A DNA stretch of 64,000 bases from Clostridiales bacterium (GTDB lineage Bacteria > Bacillota > Clostridia > Christensenellales > JAISNN01): contig JAISOS010000019.1 in assembly GCA_031275485.1 (NCBI GenBank), positions 1 through 64,000 on the forward strand, written 5' to 3'. Position 1 is the first letter of the stretch; every line of letters starts with the position of its first letter. Under the pieces are notes generated by a model that saw only the letters and a program-made list of their open reading frames with translations, had not been told where the DNA came from and did not search any database. Below are positions 19,601 through 27,786 of this stretch, piece after piece. The translations under genes and the position numbers were made by a program.

Positions 19601-21253
19601 CAACCGCGCGACGGCGTTTTTCGTATACTCGGAATTAAACTCTAATGCCGCCAGCTTGCTTTTCGCCTCGGAATCGGCTTCCGTGCCGGTCGTTTTGGTC
19701 GTTCCGTCCCATTTCTCGTCTAAAGCGGTTTGACCGTATATAAGCTCGCCGAGCTCTTGTAACGCGGCGTCAAGCGCGACTTGATCGTAAGCGCGGGTCG
19801 CCGTAAGCGCGTCGTACTCGGCCCGTATCCAGCTCCACCAATAATCGGCGGCGGCTAAATAAACTTTGTCCTCCACTTCCGGTAGCAACGCGCCGTCTTC
19901 GTCAAGCGCATTCGCTCTCGCCGCGATAAAGGCGTCGTAGTCGCCCGCTCCGTCCGCCGCGACGATATCCGCAAACCACGTTTCATAGGTATAACCGATG
20001 AACGTTATATCGTCGTCTCCGTCATTGCCATCGTCGTCTATGCCGTCGTAATATTCTTTGATTTTGCCGTCGATAAGATCTTTGGTATCGGCTTGCTGTA
20101 CCGCTATCGTATCGATAGTTCCCAGTTCGTCGAGTTTGTCCTTAAATTGCGCGTACGTAATATCGTTGTACGAAGCGTTTTTCACAAAAGCGGCCAATTC
20201 GCCATAGTTATTCTCAACCTCTTTCGCGTAATATTCGCCGTTGCCCTTATACGAAGCGAATGCCTCATCGATCTCGGCCAGCCAATTCTCTTGAATAAGA
20301 CCCGTCTCGCCGCCCGCCGTTCCGAAAATCTCTTTCTTCATAAACTTCGTCAGGCTCTCGTCGCCGAGGTCTATGACTCTGAAAAGATTCAGGGTTAGTT
20401 CGCCGAGATTCTTAGCGCCGACTAAATCGATTATGAAATATTCGCTCTCTTCGCCCGCGTCGAACCAATTACCGTAGTCGTAATTAATATCTTTCGCGAG
20501 GTCTTCGTCCGTCGCGCTCGGATAAAAGCCTTGATAGAACTCCAAAACGGCGTTTTCTACGGCTTTCTGTATCCAGCCCTGAGCAAGAACGCTTTCCACG
20601 GCTTCCCTGTCGGCGTCCACGACGTCTTGGAATTTACCGTCGACGTAGTCTTGCAACGTGTCGCTCTGAGAATTCAACGAAGATACGATAAAGTCTTGCA
20701 ACGCGCTTTCCAGAGCCGGAATATCCGTATCTTTCAACGTGCCGAGCGTTGTTTTAAGCGTCGAAAGCTGCTCCGACAAGCCTTTTAAATATGTATTCAG
20801 CGGAATTTCCTCGTTACCCTCTCCCTCGAATACTATCTGCGATTCCAAATCGTCCAACCGATCCGTCAACGCCGATTCCAAATCGTCCAGCCGATCGTCC
20901 AATTCCGTCAACGCCTCGCTTAAACCGTCCAATTCCTCGTCCTTAAGACCGTCGATAAGACCGGTAATGTCTCTCTTTAAATCATTAATCTTAGAGAGCA
21001 ACGTATCGGTCAAATCGGAATTACCGGTCGCCACGTCGTCTTTTAGACCGCCCACATCGTCTTTCAGACCGTCCAACGTCCGCTGAATGTCGCTCATCGC
21101 TTGTTCAAGCAGATCGTTGCGTTTGACTTCCGTCGATACGAATACCGACAGCAAGACAAACGAAGCTACAAACACCGCCGACGATACAGCAATAGCTATA
21201 TTAATCAGCAACGCTTTCTTTGCCACAAAAAATGCCTTGATTTTACTCAACAT
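16655..21253 (-). CDS. Large acidic repeat protein, N-terminal signal anchor, coiled coil, repeated 'YYDTI..D..D.xxFIGYxYxxWF' modules
   Basis: 1532 aa; LLINIAIAVSSAVFVASFVLLSVFV TM segment; coiled coil LDDRLDDLESALTDRLDDLESQ; recurring modules; SD aaggag. Confidence 0.85.
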   Translation of the reverse strand: MLSKIKAFFVAKKALLINIAIAVSSAVFVASFVLLSVFVSTEVKRNDLLEQAMSDIQRTLDGLKDDVGGLKDDVATGNSDLTDTLLSKINDLKRDITGLIDGLKDEELDGLSEALTELDDRLDDLESALTDRLDDLESQIVFEGEGNEEIPLNTYLKGLSEQLSTLKTTLGTLKDTDIPALESALQDFIVSSLNSQSDTLQDYVDGKFQDVVDADREAVESVLAQGWIQKAVENAVLEFYQGFYPSATDEDLAKDINYDYGNWFDAGEESEYFIIDLVGAKNLGELTLNLFRVIDLGDESLTKFMKKEIFGTAGGETGLIQENWLAEIDEAFASYKGNGEYYAKEVENNYGELAAFVKNASYNDITYAQFKDKLDELGTIDTIAVQQADTKDLIDGKIKEYYDGIDDDGNDGDDDITFIGYTYETWFADIVAADGAGDYDAFIAARANALDEDGALLPEVEDKVYLAAADYWWSWIRAEYDALTATRAYDQVALDAALQELGELIYGQTALDEKWDGTTKTTGTEADSEAKSKLAALEFNSEYTKNAVARLITDYYNTINNAKYDSADINNIAFIGYRMNEAGFEEGYGKWFDGITGFDNGNGDGVAYYVDLYDAANGGREAYEEAFAKVYDPENSGIADGFKEFIFGLTKESLADKLTIETDKIKAIDFTGMPLFDSTEIDALYDELIDWLDTQTYDNLGAITESDETTVARLGEAFYDRCMQAVNYDLKMDEAAYEELKELIAGLVESYYDTKDNTLDSYDDSVGDYLFKENWNGPKTDIGDKTDRDAWFAAWFGDDEWSMELYKTVYDEDNKPVRWERAETRTEKPFAAIDGENVSNMDRIEAINTVLNGSGLLTDEAGAYVLDLLKYRWTHAFEELIDEFVNHEYTYTFVYNGFGTAEYGEYFREDIAGLIGSIRDYLSELDGTADGDTVMQTIDAMFYAVDKIDVAQENAVKDVNDRTREIFKTVITDNADYDYETNYNFSWFYEELLKKTTRADFDAEFKRIYEDDLAKEVKAGEAPIGELQKAILQAIYDNWVATTERYLTDPSYGKVPSADWWIDAPDFARELDERLYGVYRKVFTFEIDDVDSYKEATRLLGELLDGTINVKTIADYFAEAETRITGAVKTFYDTIDDDDPDANDNDVDYIGYNYDEWYGAASGAKYFDGGSGVESAASYAEYKALVESLLEDIGAETDELTHKAKTEVYAATVEEWVYWVGKKYDEVQAADIYYIADLDDLKAEIEELFRSKTYDSGYTGTEANDEANAIWTAFEPYTESYVKGYVQAYIDGNYPSEAYYDNDVKYAREGVWAILKSDGIRAKEIIAAADEARRILETRSKSNVENSQLDRLPDAATCFNTDYQKAVASIASIAQSAKSYDAALGATDAVIKALITKADVGARIEALYADALAVTPETADALKQAAYEAVEKERTAFDALSAVEQVFLGAALNLTDAADAAARSADAAYITDIEGLIVALRASGSTKPIKDEIIYRFALRAAEASKAESESSLIQASITALYNAAVGELTGT

Positions 21254-21364
21254 ATTTTTTTTACTCCTTATCCTTTTTGTTAAGTATTTTTATTTATGTT
21301 CGCCGTCCTTGTTCCGTTTTCCGAAATCCGATACGGTTATTTTTCCGCGTCCGTTTTTTACGCT

Positions 21365-21420
21365 AAAAGTTTTTATAAAGCAACGCGGAAGGCAACCTTA
21401 TTTTAAGGATTCCCCGCGTA
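21365..21420 (+). repeat. Dispersed palindromic element, F orientation, shortened stem
   Basis: aaaagtttttataaagcaacgcggaaggcaaccttattttaaggattccccgcgta. Confidence 0.65.
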
Positions 21421-21440
21421 AATTCTTAAAACAAAACCTT

Positions 21441-22259
21441 CTATTCCTCTTTTTTTCTGAATTCCGCAGGACGGCGCTCGCCGAAGTCGACGATTTTCAC
21501 CTCGCCGTCCGCTTTGTCGTATATTATCTCTTTACGCGTGTACGGATTATATTTCTTATCCCCGGGACTTACAAACGTTTTCTTTTTCTCACCGCCTATC
21601 TCGGCGGCGGCTTTCAAAAACAACTCGGCGGAAACGCCGTCCTCACGCAAATTCTCGCCCGAAACGGTCTTTTCTTTTTTGCTTTCCGCGTATTTCGCCG
21701 TCTTTTCCTTTTCGACCGCTTCGCGCGCCGATTTTTCCTTCTCCGCCGTTTCAACGGCGGTCTTTTCCCGCTTGCCGCCGTCGGACACGACAAAAACCGC
21801 ACCGTCGTCACGCGGAGCGTCCTTGAAACCGCTGTCGTCGATTATGTAAACGCCGTCGTCCGCCCGCTCGGCTGTGTCCGCCCGTTTCTCGCCGCCGTCC
21901 GCTACCGTCCTCCCGTCTCCCGCGATTCCGGCGCTTACGCTCTCGTCACCCCGGCTACCGATACGCGCCGAAAAAGCTTCCTCCGCGCCGTCCTTTTCCG
22001 CCTCGCCGGTCTTTTTCTTGCCGCGCTTCAACGACAGCAATGCGAAAAGCGCCGCCGCAGAAATCAGCATAAGACCGGAAAATAAAATCAACTGCCACCA
22101 GCCGCCAACCGCCGCGCCGAAAACTATGCCGGTTAAAGCTAAACTCACCGACCGCGCCGCGCCGCCTCCCGCAAAAACGAACGCTACGGCGGTAAAAACA
22201 GCCGCCGCAAAAATCGCCGGAATTAAATGATAACCGTTATTTTTGTTTGTTTTTTTCAT
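21441..22259 (-). CDS. Membrane protein with long charged cytoplasmic tail
   Basis: 272 aa; three hydrophobic segments then K/E/A-rich tail; SD gaggtaatt; immediately upstream of the 1532-aa gene. Confidence 0.75.
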   Translation of the reverse strand: MKKTNKNNGYHLIPAIFAAAVFTAVAFVFAGGGAARSVSLALTGIVFGAAVGGWWQLILFSGLMLISAAALFALLSLKRGKKKTGEAEKDGAEEAFSARIGSRGDESVSAGIAGDGRTVADGGEKRADTAERADDGVYIIDDSGFKDAPRDDGAVFVVSDGGKREKTAVETAEKEKSAREAVEKEKTAKYAESKKEKTVSGENLREDGVSAELFLKAAAEIGGEKKKTFVSPGDKKYNPYTRKEIIYDKADGEVKIVDFGERRPAEFRKKEE

Positions 22260-22825
22260 AATTACCTCATCGGCAGGTATTATTCGCCGCGCACGCCGAA
22301 CGATATAAAAAAGATGACCTAAATTTTTTCATTATATATAAGTATTATACCACAAATAAACAATAAGTCAAGCTATTAGCGAATAATTTAAAAATTTTTT
22401 TAACGGAAAACTAAATTGCGTTTTTTGGCTTTTTTGACAAAATTTCGCCCTTTTTTGCCTTTTTTTATGAGATTTTAAGCTAAAAACGGCTTAATTTTTT
22501 TAACATCTCGCGCTTTTACTTTTTTAAAAAAATGCAATTTTTTGTGTTTTGTTTTAAGCTCAACCACAAGCCGCATAAAAAAAATTAAAACGCGGTCACG
22601 CGAACGCGGATTTTTTTCCCCGCCGTTTCCGCAGATTTTTTGACGGTTTTTGTGAGTTTTTTTATGTTTCCCTCGATTTTTTCAGCGGTTTTAGAAAGAG
22701 CTACGAATTATTTATCCTTTTAGCGCGTTCCGTCATATATTATTGTATGAACGTTTTCTTAAATTACAGGAGCGGGCAACTCACGTTTAAAAAAGTAAAA
22801 AATTATATGGAGCGGCGGTTGAAAT

Positions 22826-24076
22826 ATGGAATTTGATAATTTACCGTTTTTGGAAAATATAAAAAATATGGCGAAAGAGTATAATTCGGTTTTAAAAAAG
22901 CCGCAAAGATACGCATGTATAAAACACGATTGCCCGCCGGCGTATTACGAACATATGGAGAAAATTTACGGGAAACAAAAACGCACGGAAAAATTTGACG
23001 AAACGCAAGGCGGCGGCGCGGACGGCTCTATTACGCAAAATAACGGAGTAAATAATTATTCACCGCAAAACGGAAACGGAAACTCCAACGGCTATATTCC
23101 GCAAAGCGGCGACACGGATAATTACACCCTGCAAAACGGAGCTCCCAACGGTTATATTCCGCAAAGCGACGGGATGAATTCAGGTTTTGATAACGGGGAG
23201 CTTGCCTATTTCGAGCCGGGCTTTTCGGGCGACATTGCGCGCGAAAACGCGGTTGCCGATTTTGAAAACCAATACGAACTTTCGGATTTGTTTTCAGAAT
23301 TGAGAGACTTCGGAAACCGCGACGGACGGGATATATTAGACGGCGACTTGTCAGAACCGCAAAATTTATACGGAACGCGAAGCCGCAGCGATGCGAATTC
23401 GGGAATTAATGCAAATGGAAATAATACATACAACGGCGCGAACACGGGAATAAATACGAATAATACTATAAACGGAAGCGGCGCCTACAACGACGGCAAG
23501 CCGGCTCAAAAGATTCCGCAAGGAAACGCACCTAACCATATTCAAGAGTATGCCGATATGACGTTCCGATACCCGAAAACGCAAGAAAGCTCCGCCGCCC
23601 GTGATTTTGAACGACAAATCGACGACTCGCAACAAATCGACGGAACGCGGCAAAATAACGGCGCGGAGAATAATAAAGATTATAGAGACTTAGCCGCGTT
23701 TACAAATACTTTAAAAAATATCCGTTTAATTCTGAACGACCAAGCGGCGCTACTTATATATATGCGCTCGCTGACGCCCGACCGCGTACTGCGCGAAAAA
23801 ATCGACGGCGCGCTGTCGATGAAAGAAAACGTGCTGAAAGATTCCGAACATATATACGCCGAGATCGGCGGCGCGGCGAATATATCCCGTCCGAATATAT
23901 CGCGCGGAGCATACGGGAACGCCTATAATATGCTGACGGCTTTACAAAATACGCTTGACCGGAATTTTGAGATTCTCGTAAACAATAATTTCAGCAAGAA
24001 TTATATGAACGGTCTTTCGGGAATGATTTCCTCCGAAAATAAATACCGTCTTTTGGCTACCGAATTGAAGCGATAA
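22826..24076 (+). CDS. Asn/Gln/Gly-rich low-complexity protein with helical C-terminal domain
   Basis: 416 aa; NGYIPQSGDTDNYTLQNGAPNGYIPQSDG; C-terminal ~130 aa predicted helical by eye. Confidence 0.75.
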   Translation: MEFDNLPFLENIKNMAKEYNSVLKKPQRYACIKHDCPPAYYEHMEKIYGKQKRTEKFDETQGGGADGSITQNNGVNNYSPQNGNGNSNGYIPQSGDTDNYTLQNGAPNGYIPQSDGMNSGFDNGELAYFEPGFSGDIARENAVADFENQYELSDLFSELRDFGNRDGRDILDGDLSEPQNLYGTRSRSDANSGINANGNNTYNGANTGINTNNTINGSGAYNDGKPAQKIPQGNAPNHIQEYADMTFRYPKTQESSAARDFERQIDDSQQIDGTRQNNGAENNKDYRDLAAFTNTLKNIRLILNDQAALLIYMRSLTPDRVLREKIDGALSMKENVLKDSEHIYAEIGGAANISRPNISRGAYGNAYNMLTALQNTLDRNFEILVNNNFSKNYMNGLSGMISSENKYRLLATELKR

Positions 24077-24228
24077 TAAAAAATGCCGGTTTTGCCGTCA
24101 AAAATAAACCGCGAAAAATAAAACCGTCAATACGGCGATCGCGCTTTTAAATCGCACGGCGGACAAGGTTTAAACCGTATAAAACGAAACCGTAAAAAGC
24201 AAAACTTTTTGCGATAAGCTGATTCGCG

Positions 24229-25068
24229 TTATTTTTTTAAATAAAAAACCGTCCGCCTCGCATTTCCGGCGAGTATGTCTCTGATTTTGAAAATGCTGTT
24301 AGAAATTATAACTTTTATGCCCCGTTTAAGCGGTTCTTTGATATATTCAAGCTTGGCAAGCGCACCGAACGCTCCCTTGCGGCTCGCGCCGACGCAGCTT
24401 TTTTGCAATTCCTCAATTTTTTTTATAAGAAAGTCCGAAGTTTCCGCCGCAACCTCCGGCACGAGCGTGGACGGGTCGGAGGCGTTCTGATATATTCCGT
24501 CTGTGCCGGTTAAAATCAGCAATGTCGAACAGCCGAGCAGACAGGCTATTTGCGCGGCGGTCTCGTCGTTATCGACGCATTCGACGGCTTTTTGCCCCTC
24601 TTTCCGCATCGTTTGGATTTCCATTTTGCGGTTTTCGTCGTCCGAAACGGCGTCGTTATAATTAATTATCGGAATCGCGTTTTGCGGCGGACATCTAAGG
24701 AGCATTTCTTTAAGATGACGGCGTTTCGCTCCGTCGTTGAAATGCTGATGTTCGACGAGAATTTGACGTATGCTGAATTTGCTGTCTACGAACTGTCTGT
24801 AATTTTGCATCAAAACGGATTGCCCCTGCGCGGCGTAATCGGTCTTAATTTGCTCGGCGGCGTCGGGACAATCCGCGGCAAAAAGCTCGCCGCCATTGCG
24901 TTTGATATAGTCAAGGCGACCTATTTCGGTCGCGCCGGAGGAAACTAAAGCGCAACCCGGTCTTAACTCTCTGGACAATCTGGCAAAGACGTTGTAATTT
25001 ATATCGTTATAGTCCTTGTCGATGAGAGCCATAGAACCTATTTTTATAACCAAATCTATAGTATTCAT
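24229..25068 (-). CDS. proB: Amino-acid kinase family, glutamate 5-kinase-like
   Basis: DLVIKIGSMAL, ALVSSGATEIGR, AAQGQSVLMQNY, IPIINYNDAVS, VDNDETAAQIA, LLILTGTDGIY; ATG 25068 or TTG 25083. Confidence 0.65.
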   Translation of the reverse strand: MNTIDLVIKIGSMALIDKDYNDINYNVFARLSRELRPGCALVSSGATEIGRLDYIKRNGGELFAADCPDAAEQIKTDYAAQGQSVLMQNYRQFVDSKFSIRQILVEHQHFNDGAKRRHLKEMLLRCPPQNAIPIINYNDAVSDDENRKMEIQTMRKEGQKAVECVDNDETAAQIACLLGCSTLLILTGTDGIYQNASDPSTLVPEVAAETSDFLIKKIEELQKSCVGASRKGAFGALAKLEYIKEPLKRGIKVIISNSIFKIRDILAGNARRTVFYLKK

Positions 25069-25227
25069 AATTTTTTCAATCAATTACGACGTTATATTTT
25101 TCTTTATAGCTTTTACTTTTTTAACCTGTTTCTTTTCGTATCGTTCTTCTCCGTTTTTATCGGCGAGTTCAATATAAAATTCACAATTCTACGTCTATAC
25201 GCTTCCGCGCCGTGAACCGACCTCTAA

Positions 25228-25794
25228 TTAGACCCTGCTCATATACTCGCCGCCCTCGCGGGTGTCGATTCTTATAACATCGCCTTGATTGACGAACATC
25301 GGCACATTAATAGTCAGCCCGGTTTCAAGCGTAGCCGGTTTAGTCGCGTTAGAAACGGTATCGCCCTTCGCCCCCGGCTCGCAATCGGTAATCTCGAGCT
25401 CGACAAAGTTCGGCGGCTCGACAAGGAATGCCTCTCCCTTATAAAAGGAGATCGTCGCGTTGGTATTTTCTTTAATAAAAAGAAGAGCGTTTTCCACTTG
25501 ACTTTGGTTAAGCGGCGTTTGCTCATACGTTTCCGGATCCATAAAGTAGTAGAGACTGCCGTCCGAATAAAGATATTGCATTTCCTTTCTTTCGATTAGG
25601 GCAAGCTCGAATTTATCGGACGGATTAAATGTCCGCTCGACGATACTGCCGGATATGACGTTTTTGATTTTCGCTCTTACGAACGCCGCGCCCTTGCCCG
25701 GCTTGACATGTTGAAAATCGACGATTACCATGACGTTGCCGTCCATTTCAAAGGTTATACCCTTTCTGAAATCGCCTGCGGTTAAAAATCCCAT
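25228..25794 (-). CDS. efp: Elongation factor P
   Basis: 188 aa; [41 protein letters not shown], full-length EF-P pattern. Confidence 0.97.
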   Translation of the reverse strand: MGFLTAGDFRKGITFEMDGNVMVIVDFQHVKPGKGAAFVRAKIKNVISGSIVERTFNPSDKFELALIERKEMQYLYSDGSLYYFMDPETYEQTPLNQSQVENALLFIKENTNATISFYKGEAFLVEPPNFVELEITDCEPGAKGDTVSNATKPATLETGLTINVPMFVNQGDVIRIDTREGGEYMSRV

Positions 25795-26015
25795 TATGAA
25801 AATCCTCCGAGATAAAAAATATGATATTTGAGCGTTTATAGCCGTTATTATTGGAATTATAAATAAGATTAAGATTGCGTTTTTTCATCCGCGCACGCCT
25901 ATTTTTAGGACAATTACGAATAATTTTTCATATATGCGGCAATTTATTCGCGGCGTTTATAAATTTCTTTTCCGCGTTATTCATAAAATTTTTTTGTAAC
26001 ATACGCAACGTTTCC

Positions 26016-26066
26016 ACCCGTCAAACTTTAAAATCGGACGGCGTCCGATTTTAAAGTTTGACGGGT
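26016..26066. repeat. Perfect inverted repeat, 24-bp arms with 3-nt spacer
   Basis: ACCCGTCAAACTTTAAAATCGGAC ggc GTCCGATTTTAAAGTTTGACGGGT. Confidence 0.97.
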
Positions 26067-26107
26067 TATAGTAGTATATAATTTGTTCGCACCAGAAGCC
26101 GTTTCCG

Positions 26108-27307
26108 CTATATATACGTCAAGTTTTTTTGCGCCGTATAAAAATTCCTCACGCCGTCGGCGGTCAAAAGAATCATATCCTCTATCCTGACGCCGAAGCG
26201 GCGTTCGAGATATATACCCGGCTCGACGGTCACGACGTTCCCGGGTAAGAGTTTTTCCCCGCTTTTTTGGGAAAGGCGCGGCTGTTCGTGGATCTCCAAG
26301 CCGACCGCATGCCCGAGCGCGTGCGTGAAAAAACTCCCGTAGCCTCTTTCTATAATGATGTTGCGCGCGACCGAATCGGCGTCCTTTCCCGACACGCCGC
26401 CGTACCCGGCAAGTGTTTCGGCGTCCGAACGGCCGTTGAATTTTTTCACGGCGGAATTTTTTGCAAATCGGCTGTTTTCGGCCGATTCGGCGGCTATAAA
26501 ATCGAGTGCGGCGCGCTGCGCGTTGAAAACCGCGTCGTAGATCACGACGTATTCCGAATCGGCGGTATTTTTGCCGCCGAACACGAAAGAGCGCGTCATA
26601 TCGGCGCAATAGCCCTTAAATTTCGCTCCCAAATCCACCGTGACAACGCTGCCGTTTTTGAGTTTTGCGTTTCCGTACGCGTGATGCGGTCTCGCCGTAT
26701 TCGCGTCGAAAGCGACGATCGGCTCGAAAGAAACGTTTTCCGCGCCGTTTTTACGCATATACGCGTTAATTTCATCCGCCAAATCCTTTTCCGTAACGCC
26801 CTCTTTCAGCGAATTCAAGACGTGCGCCATAGTTTTTTCGGTAATTTCGGCGGCCTTTTCGATCCTCAGAATTTCCGACGGCGATTTAATTTTCCGCATC
26901 GCGTATAATTTTTCGGAAACCGGAATCAAATCGGCGGGCATTTTCCGCATTTTCAAAAAATCGGAATAAGATACGAAAGCGTCCTCGAACCCCAATTTCC
27001 CAACCCTCTCGCTCCGCAATATTTCGCCGGCCGCTTCGAAAGGATCGGCGGCGGTTATGTCTATTATCCCGCAAGGATAGTTTTCCGTATTTTCGCTCCC
27101 TGCGAAAGCCGCCGGACTTCCCGCGGAAACGGCGGCCCGAGCGGCTTCGGCGTAACGCTTATCGACCAAAAAAAACGCGCGGCCGGGCAACAGCAACAAG
27201 AGCGAATCCTCGCTCTCGAAGTCCGTAAAATAGAACTTATTGACTCCGCCCGTTATTAAAACGGCGTCGAACCCTCCGGTTAAAAAAAGATTTTTCGGAT
27301 TTTTCAT
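26108..27307 (-). CDS. M24 family Xaa-Pro peptidase
   Basis: 399 aa; PHHAYGNAKLKNGSVVTVDLGAKFKGYCADMTRSF, FFTHALGHAVGLEIHEQPRL, VTVEPGIYLERRFGVRIED. Confidence 0.95.
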   Translation of the reverse strand: MKNPKNLFLTGGFDAVLITGGVNKFYFTDFESEDSLLLLLPGRAFFLVDKRYAEAARAAVSAGSPAAFAGSENTENYPCGIIDITAADPFEAAGEILRSERVGKLGFEDAFVSYSDFLKMRKMPADLIPVSEKLYAMRKIKSPSEILRIEKAAEITEKTMAHVLNSLKEGVTEKDLADEINAYMRKNGAENVSFEPIVAFDANTARPHHAYGNAKLKNGSVVTVDLGAKFKGYCADMTRSFVFGGKNTADSEYVVIYDAVFNAQRAALDFIAAESAENSRFAKNSAVKKFNGRSDAETLAGYGGVSGKDADSVARNIIIERGYGSFFTHALGHAVGLEIHEQPRLSQKSGEKLLPGNVVTVEPGIYLERRFGVRIEDMILLTADGVRNFYTAQKNLTYI

Positions 27308-27395
27308 TTACGCGTCCTTAATATTCATATTATTATAGCATATCAAGCGGCAATATTCAAGCAAATTTATATCGTTTATTTTTTTATGCGTTTTT

Positions 27396-27461
27396 TATGC
27401 GGGGAAAACCTTTTGTGAACAAAAGGCTTTCCCCCGTACCCCTTTCCAAAAAACTTCAACG
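27396..27461 (-). repeat. Dispersed palindromic element, R orientation
   Basis: tatgcggggaaaaccttttgtgaacaaaaggctttcccccgtacccctttccaaaaaacttcaac. Confidence 0.9.
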
Positions 27462-27501
27462 CATTATTACGCAAAATAAAGCGCTCCCCTCGCAAACGCT
27501 T

Positions 27502-27551
27502 CTTTTGTAAAAACGCCTTTTTTGTAAAAACGCCTTTTTTGTAAAAACGAA
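27502..27551. repeat. Three tandem copies of ~17-bp CTTTTTTGTAAAAACGC
   Basis: cttttgtaaaaacgccttttttgtaaaaacgccttttttgtaaaaacg. Confidence 0.8.
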
Positions 27552-27620
27552 AAAAACGGAACTTCTAAAAAAATACCGCCGTAACGCTCGGTTCGATCGG
27601 TTCGAACGGAATATAACCGC

Positions 27621-27686
27621 TAAGGTCTTTTGGAAAGGGGCGGGGGGGAACCATTTCTCCCAAGAAAAGGTTCCCCCCCCGCATAA
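27621..27686 (+). repeat. Dispersed palindromic element, F orientation
   Basis: taaggtcttttggaaaggggcgggggggaaccatttctcccaagaaaaggttccccccccgcat. Confidence 0.8.
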
Positions 27687-27712
27687 ATCGTATTCCTTTA
27701 AATTACCTTTCC

Positions 27713-27748
27713 AAAAAACTCCCCCCTGAACTCAGGGGGGAGTTTTTT
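27713..27748 (-). terminator. Strong Rho-independent terminator of the YDG/MBG-like gene
   Basis: AAAAAACTCCCCCCTGA ac TCAGGGGGGAGTTTTTT, 17-bp palindrome. Confidence 0.9.
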
Positions 27749-27786
27749 TAATACAAGTCTTCGTTTAATTCATTACAACTTACCGT

